A stretch of DNA of 36,961 bases from Rhodococcus sp. IEGM 1379 (GTDB lineage: Bacteria; Actinomycetota; Actinomycetes; Mycobacteriales; Mycobacteriaceae). The position numbers were made by a program, and so were the translations under genes. Position 1 is the stretch's first letter, and each line of letters begins with the position of its first letter. The stretch covers positions 1 to 36,961 of the forward strand of contig NZ_JASHKR010000046.1 in the NCBI RefSeq assembly GCF_030056815.1, given 5' to 3'. A model generated the notes under the pieces. It saw only the letters and a list, made by a program, of their open reading frames with translations. It searched no databases and was not told the origin of the DNA. Positions 1 to 5,422 of this stretch are shown one piece after another.

Positions 1-748
1 TGCCGAAGAGTGTGCGGCCGGCGTTGAGCAGGTCGGGGCGTGCCAGGAAGAAGTGGCGATCGATCAGGAAGTACTCCTGCTCCGGACCGCAGAAGGACAC
101 AATGCGCTCGGGATCGGAGTGGCCGAACAACTTCAAGATACGTTCGGCGTGCAGACCCATGACCTGCTGTGAACGGAGCAGGGGAGTCTTGTGGTCGAGT
201 GCTTCGCCGGTCATCGACACAAAAACCGTCGGGATGCACAGCGTATTGCCGTTGGGGTTCTCGAGAACGTACGCCGGACTGGTGACATCCCAGCCGGTGT
301 ATCCGCGAGCTTCGAACGTATTTCGCAGGCCGCCGTTGGGGAAGCTCGACGCATCCGGCTCGCCCTGGATCAGGGTTTTTCCGGCGAATTCGGCCATCGC
401 GGAACCATCGCCGACGGGCTCGAAGAAGCTGTCATGCTTCTCGGCAGTCAGGCCGGTCAACGGGTAGAAGACGTGGGCGTAGTGAGTGGCGCCCTTTTCG
501 AGCGCCCAGTCCTTCATTGCTGAAGCGACGGCGTCGGCGACCATCGGATCCAGGGGTGCGCCCTGTTCGATAGTCGCGATCACTGACTTGTAGATCTGCT
601 TCGGCAGTCGCTTCTGCATCACTACTTTATTGAAGACGTTGGCGCCGAACACTTCACCGGGCGCCTCGTCGGTTGTGAAACTGACAACCGGAGGGACGTA
701 TGCCTCGACGTCTTTGATTGCTTGCAGACGGACTGCGTTTCCACTCAT
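1..748 (-). CDS. Glutamine synthetase type III, N-terminal part (cut by window edge)
   Basis: This is the first 248 codons of a minus-strand gene that runs off the left end of the window. Type III glutamine synthetases make glutamine from glutamate, ammonia and ATP and are about 700 residues long, so roughly a third is present. The family is recognised from GSIII N-terminal blocks: [20 protein letters not shown] at the start, then [51 protein letters not shown] and [15 protein letters not shown]. The ATG at 748 is preceded by GAGAGG about 9 bases upstream. The catalytic C-terminal part is outside the window, so integrity cannot be judged. Bacteroides-type GSIII genes are called glnN; no symbol is given because actinobacterial naming varies. 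The upstream region is shared with a divergent small gene and contains an inverted repeat that could be an operator. Confidence 0.9.
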   Translation of the reverse strand, partial: MSGNAVRLQAIKDVEAYVPPVVSFTTDEAPGEVFGANVFNKVVMQKRLPKQIYKSVIATIEQGAPLDPMVADAVASAMKDWALEKGATHYAHVFYPLTGLTAEKHDSFFEPVGDGSAMAEFAGKTLIQGEPDASSFPNGGLRNTFEARGYTGWDVTSPAYVLENPNGNTLCIPTVFVSMTGEALDHKTPLLRSQQVMGLHAERILKLFGHSDPERIVSFCGPEQEYFLIDRHFFLARPDLLNAGRTLFG

Positions 749-809
749 CTACTTTGACCTCTCGCCCGGGCCCAGGGCAGCTGGTTGCGAGCCCGATTGC
801 GGCCCACCA

Positions 810-840
810 TACGAAACTTGTGTATCGGGAATGTTTCGTA
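810..840. promoter_or_regulatory. 8-bp inverted repeat in divergent intergenic region, candidate operator
   Basis: TACGAAAC (810-817) and GTTTCGTA (833-840) are perfect inverted copies separated by 15 bases. They lie between the glutamine synthetase start (748) and the divergent monooxygenase start (892). On the minus strand the sequence contains GAAAC, six bases, then GATAC, which loosely recalls GlnR-type boxes. That resemblance is weak and the regulator is unknown. Confidence 0.4.
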
Positions 841-891
841 AATATTTCGGATGCCGACAATCATGTCGGTGGGCGGGGGCAGGATCATGCG

Positions 892-1182
892 ATGTCGACG
901 ATCCGGGTGTTGGTAGGAAGCACAGTCAAGTCAGAGAATCTTGCCGAGGTGCTCGATCTTTACGACGAACTTGTTCGCGAGACGCGAAGAGAGGATGGCT
1001 GCATCAGTTACGAGTTGCTGCAGCGGACGGACGATCCGGGTGAGCTGATGTTGGTCGAGGAATGGGAATCTCAGGCGCATTTGGATGCCCATACCCATAC
1101 CGAGCATTTTGTGCGGCTGGTTGCGGCTCTCGACAAACTCGAGCGAGCAGCACCTGCGTTAATTCTCTCAAAAGTGTTGTGA
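892..1182 (+). CDS. Antibiotic biosynthesis monooxygenase (ABM/YgiN-like) family protein
   Basis: A 96-residue protein with the dimeric alpha-beta barrel pattern of the ABM superfamily. It has an N-terminal strand IRVLVGSTVK, a helix, the block EDGCISYELLQRTDDPGELMLVEEW and a C-terminal HTEHFVRLVAAL segment. Relatives include quinol monooxygenases such as YgiN and many small proteins of unknown substrate, so no reaction can be assigned. The ATG at 892 is preferred over an in-frame ATG at 718 because the family starts just before the first strand and GGGGCAGGA lies just upstream. The gene is divergent from the glutamine synthetase and is followed by a degraded HNH gene. It is unlikely to be functionally tied to either neighbour. 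Confidence 0.8.
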   Translation: MSTIRVLVGSTVKSENLAEVLDLYDELVRETRREDGCISYELLQRTDDPGELMLVEEWESQAHLDAHTHTEHFVRLVAALDKLERAAPALILSKVL

Positions 1183-1222
1183 CAGAAGGTTTCCCTTTGT
1201 TATTTGCTGCAGGTAGGCTTGA

Positions 1223-1965
1223 TTGACTATTCGAATGGGGGATTCGATGAGCGGTCCAGCGGGGGAGTTGGCGGATGCGTTGGTGGCGTTGTCGGAGGGC
1301 CGGTTGGCACTCGAATGTTCTTGTGGGAGTGAGTGTGCGCGGGCTGGTTCGCCGGAACCCTCGACTGCCCCGTCGGCGACAATTCGGGTGGGGGGTGAAT
1401 GCGTCGACGTTGCTGGGGTTCGATGATCTGCCGGGGTTTCTGCATGGTTACGGGGCGATTGATGCGGAGTTGGCGCGTGAGATCGCGGCGGGCGGTACGT
1501 GGCGGCGGGTGCTCACTCTTTCGGATGAAGATCGGCAGACGTTGTGCGCCACCAGTGCTCGGGGTGGACCCATTCTCGGGGTGGGTAAACGGGTTGCGGC
1601 TCCGCTGATTTCGCCTGCGGCGGTTGCGGCTCGGGAGAAGTTTCGGGAGGAGGGGACGTATCGACTGCCTGTTGTGTTGGCCCAGGCGGTTCGCACGAGG
1701 GACGGTACGTGTCGGTTCCCGAATTATGTTGTGCGGGCCGAGAGTTGCGATCTCGATCCTACGGTTGCGTTCGATCGCGAGGATCCGGAGCGTGGCGGGT
1801 TGACGACTGAGTTGAATTTGGCGTGTGTGTGCCGGAAGCATCACAGGCTCAAGATGTTCGGGGATTGGTCGGTGCGGCGGATTGGGGGTGGAGTGGACTG
1901 ATCCGCGGGGTGTGGTGGTGAGGAAGCCGCGTGGCGCGTTCTGTGACGAAAGATATTGCGTCTGA
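1223..1965 (+). pseudogene. Decayed DUF222/13E12-type HNH endonuclease
   Basis: This is the remains of a DUF222-HNH protein of the 13E12 repeat family, normally 400-500 residues. A short N-terminal piece (LADALVALSEGRLALE) is readable in the frame beginning at 1223. The frame starting at 1275 then carries the C-terminal half: STLLGFDDLPGFLHGYG, TYRLPVVLAQAVRTRDGTCRF and GLTTELNLACVCRKHHRLK. Most of the DUF222 domain is deleted. The HNH motif is damaged: where the family usually has CDLDH the sequence reads CDLDP (codon CCT at 1758-1760), and the expected second cysteine after CRFP is missing. The usual C-terminal W-T-D-P motif occurs only in a third frame, from 1894 to a stop at 1963, showing a frameshift near 1890. 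A truncated but expressed product is possible but unlikely to be an active nuclease. Confidence 0.8.
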
Positions 1966-2046
1966 TGTGGTGGAGCGGTTCCGTTTGGCGGGGAGTCATG
2001 TGGTGGAGCGGTTCCGTTTGGCGGGGAGTCATGTGGTGGAGCGGTT
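1965..2046 (+). repeat. 33-bp tandem direct repeat (2.5 copies)
   Basis: Two identical 33-bp units (1965-1997 and 1998-2030), each beginning ATGTGGTGGAGCGGTT, are followed by a third partial copy of 16 bases (2031-2046). The unit length is a multiple of three, so a small reading frame starting GTG at 1931 and ending at 2143 contains an 11-residue repeat (HVVERFRLAGS). That frame of 70 codons has no recognisable family and no clear ribosome binding site. It is not listed as a gene. Confidence 0.85.
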
Positions 2047-2143
2047 GTTTCGGTGTCATGGTCGTGGGGTTGAGGCGGATGTGGAGTATCTGTTGGATTC
2101 GACGGTTGCGGGGTGGCGGAGGGCTCGGCGGGCTGTTAGTTAG

Positions 2144-2639
2144 CCACCGTTCTGAGTGGGGACCAGTTGGGCGCACATCGATGGGTCCGACCCTCGACTC
2201 CGGTAATTGAAGAGTCGGGAGTCGGACCACTGCCAGCCGCGCTGAGCACACAACGCGGTGACCCTCTATCCGTGCCGAGCTGACCCCTCATGTCTGACCC
2301 TGCCCGGTCACGGTATGACTGAGTCCGCGATCGGTCCATAGTTTCGCGCAGAATTTCTCAAGTGGTGACTAAAGTCCCGACCTGGAGAGGGTGACGGTCT
2401 CAGGTTCATCGGCTGTGAGCAACTCGCAAGACCGAAGTTAATACCAGCGCGGCGGTACGCAGAGTTAAGGCGAGGCCGGCGCGGTAACACCCATCCGCCA
2501 CAACAAGATTCGGGTCAAGGACTCTCCGGTGTTTCCCTGGTCCGGCATGGCCAGGTTGGTTCCTTTCGTGCGCGCCCGGCCTGTAGTCCTCCTGGTAGAG
2601 GTGGGTAGGGCATTTCGAACAGGGATTGCCTGAGATAGT
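2144..2639. other. Gene-poor stretch without a recognisable gene
   Basis: About 500 bases with only short reading frames that lack family motifs or ribosome binding sites. The only strong structure seen is the imperfect hairpin at 2184-2228. No insertion-sequence ends, tRNA-derived attachment repeat or known riboswitch was recognised. Confidence 0.6.
2184..2228. repeat. Long imperfect inverted repeat (hairpin)
   Basis: The 17-base arms GGTCCGACCCTCGACTC (2184-2200) and GAGTCGGGAGTCGGACC (2212-2228) pair at 15 of 17 positions; the other two can form G-U pairs in RNA on one strand. The loop is 11 bases. No T-run follows on either strand, so a simple intrinsic terminator is not obvious. Confidence 0.7.
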
Positions 2640-2674
2640 TTGTGCAGGTCAGAATATGTCTCTGACCTGCACAA
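2640..2674 (-). terminator. Hairpin downstream of tRNA-Arg, probable terminator
   Basis: A perfect 14-bp stem: TTGTGCAGGTCAGA (2640-2653) and TCTGACCTGCACAA (2661-2674), with a 7-base loop. It begins seven bases beyond the 3' end of the minus-strand tRNA. There is no long T-run, which is common for actinobacterial terminators. Confidence 0.65.
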
Positions 2675-2680
2675 GTTCTG

Positions 2681-2753
2681 TGCCCCCGGCAGGATTCGAA
2701 CCTGCGACCAAGAGATTAGAAGGCTCTTGCTCTATCCCCTGAGCTACGGAGGC
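2681..2753 (-). tRNA. tRNA-Arg (anticodon TCT)
   Basis: A 73-base cloverleaf on the minus strand. The acceptor strand GCCTCCG (2753-2747) pairs with CGGGGGC followed by discriminator A (2681). The D-arm is GCTC-AGGGGATA-GAGC. The anticodon loop CTTCTAA gives TCT, and the T-arm is GCAGG-TTCGAAT-CCTGC. The CCA end is not encoded. The pair closing the anticodon loop is a C-U mismatch, which is slightly unusual. It lies directly beside the CO dehydrogenase operon, on the opposite strand. Confidence 0.95.
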
Positions 2754-2807
2754 GCGCACAAGATATTACCTTCCCCGGATATATGGGTTCGACACCCCTC
2801 TGCGGAA

Positions 2808-2823
2808 TAGGCTCGTACACGAG
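2808..2823 (+). promoter_or_regulatory. Possible promoter and palindrome upstream of the cox operon
   Basis: TAGGCT (2808-2813) fits the TAnnnT -10 pattern. It overlaps an inverted repeat CTCGT-AC-ACGAG (2812-2823), about 25 bases before the first gene. No convincing -35 box was seen. A regulator bound here could control the whole CO dehydrogenase operon, but this is inference. Confidence 0.3.
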
Positions 2824-2847
2824 TGTGCACCGAATGGGAGCCGAATG

Positions 2848-3984
2848 ATGCGCGATGTTCTGAAAGAACTGCTGACGGTCTGGCGTGCGGGCGGGACGGC
2901 CGGCGTCGGAACAGTGGTGCGCACGTACCGTTCGGCACCCAGATTGCCGGGCGCATCGATGATGGTGGCACCGGACGGCGCTGCCACCGGCTCGGTATCG
3001 GGTGGGTGCGTCGAAGGTGCTTTGTATGAAACTGCCACGGAGGTAATCGAATCCGGGGTTCCAGTGCTGGAGAAGTACGGCGTCACCGATGATGATGCCT
3101 TTGCTGTTGGGCTGACCTGTGGGGGAACGATCGAGATATTTGTCGAGTCGGTTTCTCGGCAGAATTTCGACAGTCTCGAGAGTGTTGCCGCGGATGTGGA
3201 AGAGCATCGGCCCGTGGCGGTGGCGACGGTCATTGCCCATCCGGATTCATCGTGCGTGGGTAGGCGGTTGGTGGTGCGGCCGGACACTGCGGATGGATCG
3301 ATCGGATCTGCGCGAGCGAATGCGGCCGTGATAGATGATGCGCGGGGACTGCTCGCCGCGGGGCGCATCGAGGTTCTGACATACGGCCCGGATGGTGAGC
3401 GTCGAGGAGAGGGGATGCGCGTATTTGTCGCGAGTTACGCTCCACGAGCACGGATGCTGGTGTTCGGCGCTATCGATTTTGCTGCTGCGGTAGCGCGGCA
3501 AGGTTCGTTTCTCGGGTACCGGGTGACAGTGTGTGATGCGCGTGAGGTCTTTGCCACCCCGTCGCGATTTCCGACGGCCGATGAAGTGGTGATCGATTGG
3601 CCCCATCGATACCTGGCAGCGCAGGCGGAAGCAGGAGAGATCGACTCGCGCACCGTTATTTGTGTACTGACCCACGATCCGAAGTTCGATGTCCCCCTTC
3701 TCGAGGTCGCACTCCGACTGCCGGATGTGGCATTTGTCGGTGCAATGGGTTCACGCCGAACACATCAGGACCGGCTCGAGCGCCTGCGCGCTGCCGGGCT
3801 CACGGACGCCGAGTTGGCGCGATTGGCCAGTCCGATCGGATTGGATCTCGGTGCGAGGACCCCGGAGGAGACTGCCGTCTCGATCGCTGCGGAGATCATC
3901 GCGACGCGATGGGGCGGGGAAGGTACATCGCTGAGTGGACTGGGCGGACCGATTCATCGAAGAGCCTCTGACCTGCGGAGTTGA
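2848..3984 (+). CDS. XdhC/CoxI family molybdoenzyme maturation factor
   Basis: A 378-residue protein of the XdhC/CoxI family, which binds molybdenum cofactor and helps insert or sulfurate it in xanthine-dehydrogenase and CO-dehydrogenase enzymes. The N-terminal XdhC_CoxI domain shows SAPRLPGASMMV and GSVSGGCVEGALYE, with the conserved cysteine in the SGGC motif. The C-terminal Rossmann-type domain shows FVGAMGSRRTHQDRLERL and a PIGLDLGARTPEETAVSIAAEI block. Two adjacent in-frame ATGs (2845, 2848) follow a GGGAG site; 2848 gives the better spacing of seven bases. It is the first gene of the operon, 78 bases before coxM. Its place beside coxMSL says it serves the CO dehydrogenase, though the family alone would also allow a xanthine dehydrogenase partner. 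Confidence 0.9.
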   Translation: MRDVLKELLTVWRAGGTAGVGTVVRTYRSAPRLPGASMMVAPDGAATGSVSGGCVEGALYETATEVIESGVPVLEKYGVTDDDAFAVGLTCGGTIEIFVESVSRQNFDSLESVAADVEEHRPVAVATVIAHPDSSCVGRRLVVRPDTADGSIGSARANAAVIDDARGLLAAGRIEVLTYGPDGERRGEGMRVFVASYAPRARMLVFGAIDFAAAVARQGSFLGYRVTVCDAREVFATPSRFPTADEVVIDWPHRYLAAQAEAGEIDSRTVICVLTHDPKFDVPLLEVALRLPDVAFVGAMGSRRTHQDRLERLRAAGLTDAELARLASPIGLDLGARTPEETAVSIAAEIIATRWGGEGTSLSGLGGPIHRRASDLRS

Positions 3985-4062
3985 ACCTTCAGACGAGGTG
4001 CCCTTGACTCGCTGTGACACTCGGCCGAAGCTGGGAGAGCAGGCGAATGTGGGGTGCATCAT

Positions 4063-4947
4063 ATGCAGGTTCCAGGTCCGTTCGAATATGAACGCGCAAC
4101 CGGTATCGACCACGCCATCGGATTGCTCGACAGGTTGGGCGACCAAGCGCGGGTGCTCGCGGGTGGCCACAGCCTGCTTCCGATGATGAAGATTCGACTC
4201 GCGAACCCCGAGTATCTGATCGACATCAACGGGTTGGCGGAGGAACTGGGCTACGTCACCGTCGAGGAGACGCAGGTTCGAATCGGAGCAATGGCACGGC
4301 ACCGTCAACTGCTCGAATCCGACACACTCGCTGACGCCTTCCCGATATTTCGCGACGCAGAAAAAGTGATCGCTGATCCCGTCGTGCGTAATCGAGGCAC
4401 CATCGGCGGGTCGTTGTGTCAGGCTGATCCAGCCGAAGATCTGACCACTGTGTGTTCGGTTCTCGATGCGACCTGCGTTGTACGAGGGCCGTCGCGAACC
4501 CGCGAGATCCCGATGGCAGAATTTCATCTCGGACCGTACGAGACCGCGGTGAGCGGCAACGAAATACTTCTGGAGATCAGGATTCCGCGTCGGCACCACA
4601 GTTCGAGTGCCTACGCGAAGGTGGAACGGCGAGTGGGAGATTGGGCGATCACGGCCGCCGGCTCAGTGGTGTGGATGGATGGTGGTGTTATCGCCGGTGC
4701 GCGAGTCGGACTTACTGCCGTCAATCCCGATCCGCTGGCACTGGCAGCGATTGCTCTGTATCTGGAAGGGCAGACGCCGTCGGAAGAGGTGTATCGCCGC
4801 GCCGGAGAGATGGCCGCACAGGCCTGCGAACCTGTCACCGATCCGCGCGGAACTGCTGACTACAAACGCCATCTTGCGGCGGAACTCACGGTGCGAACCT
4901 TGCGAACTGCTGTAACTCGGATCGGCGAACAAGGCACTGGGGGCTGA
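4063..4947 (+). CDS. coxM: CO dehydrogenase medium (FAD-binding) subunit CoxM
   Basis: A 294-residue flavoprotein subunit that takes electrons from the iron-sulfur subunit and passes them to the respiratory chain. The N-terminal half has the FAD-binding motifs of the vanillyl-alcohol-oxidase fold: AGGHSLLPMMK near residues 30-40 and TIGGSLCQADPAEDL near 110. The C-terminal CO_deh_flav_C domain follows, including YAKVERRVGDWAITAAG. The whole chain aligns by eye with CoxM of Afipia (Oligotropha) carboxidovorans from its first residues (MQVPGPFEYERA). The ATG at 4063 is preferred over GTG at 4054 because of that match and the GGGG eight bases before it. The coxS start follows one base after the stop, and M-S-L is the usual order of aerobic CO dehydrogenase genes. 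Confidence 0.93.
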   Translation: MQVPGPFEYERATGIDHAIGLLDRLGDQARVLAGGHSLLPMMKIRLANPEYLIDINGLAEELGYVTVEETQVRIGAMARHRQLLESDTLADAFPIFRDAEKVIADPVVRNRGTIGGSLCQADPAEDLTTVCSVLDATCVVRGPSRTREIPMAEFHLGPYETAVSGNEILLEIRIPRRHHSSSAYAKVERRVGDWAITAAGSVVWMDGGVIAGARVGLTAVNPDPLALAAIALYLEGQTPSEEVYRRAGEMAAQACEPVTDPRGTADYKRHLAAELTVRTLRTAVTRIGEQGTGG

Positions 4948-4948
4948 T

Positions 4949-5422
4949 GTGCGGGTAACGATGACGGTGAACGACGAGCCCGTCTCGGAAGAGGTGGAAC
5001 CACGGATGCTGTTGGTGCACTTCCTCCGAGATCAATTGCGGTTCACCGGAACACACTGGGGATGTGACACCAGCAATTGTGGAACGTGTGTGGTTGCGGT
5101 GGACGGAGAGCCCGTGAAGTCGTGCACCATGCTCGCGGTGATGGCCGACGGTCACGAGATCAGGACCGTTGAGGGCCTCGAACGCGACGGCGTGCTCGAT
5201 CCGATTCAAGAAGGATTCATGCAATGCCACGGACTGCAGTGCGGATTCTGCACGCCCGGAATGATGATTACCGCGCGGGCGCTCCTCGATCGAAATCCGG
5301 ACCCTGACGAACCCACGATTCGTGAAGCGATCTCCGGTCAGATCTGTCGATGCACCGGCTATACGACGATTGTGCGTTCGGTCCAATGGGCGGCGGCGCA
5401 TCCGGTAGGAGGTGCGTTATGA
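4949..5422 (+). CDS. coxS: CO dehydrogenase small (2Fe-2S) subunit CoxS
   Basis: A 157-residue subunit with two [2Fe-2S] clusters that carries electrons from the molybdenum site in CoxL to the FAD in CoxM. The plant-ferredoxin-type domain shows GCDTSNCGTC, with a further cysteine at KSCTM. The helical second domain has CGFCTPG and CRCTGY, the standard cysteines of the second cluster. All expected cysteines are present and the length matches the family. The GTG at 4949 follows a GGGGG stretch by about five bases; an in-frame ATG at 4961 is an alternative start. The stop overlaps the coxL start as ATGA, which suggests translational coupling and equal production of subunits. Confidence 0.93.
   Translation: MRVTMTVNDEPVSEEVEPRMLLVHFLRDQLRFTGTHWGCDTSNCGTCVVAVDGEPVKSCTMLAVMADGHEIRTVEGLERDGVLDPIQEGFMQCHGLQCGFCTPGMMITARALLDRNPDPDEPTIREAISGQICRCTGYTTIVRSVQWAAAHPVGGAL

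Noticed and set aside
1965-2046. CRISPR-like repeats
   Set aside because: The copies are directly adjacent with no spacers, and no cas genes are nearby.
1931-2143. A 70-codon frame carrying the 11-residue repeat
   Set aside because: No family and no ribosome binding site are seen, and it overlaps the frameshifted HNH tail. Kept only as part of the repeat entry.
2465-2674. Small minus-strand frame beside the tRNA
   Set aside because: No similarity or start signal was seen, and it runs into the tRNA terminator hairpin.
2716-3368. Minus-strand frames over tRNA-Arg and the first XdhC gene
   Set aside because: They are antisense to a tRNA and a clear XdhC gene and have no motif.
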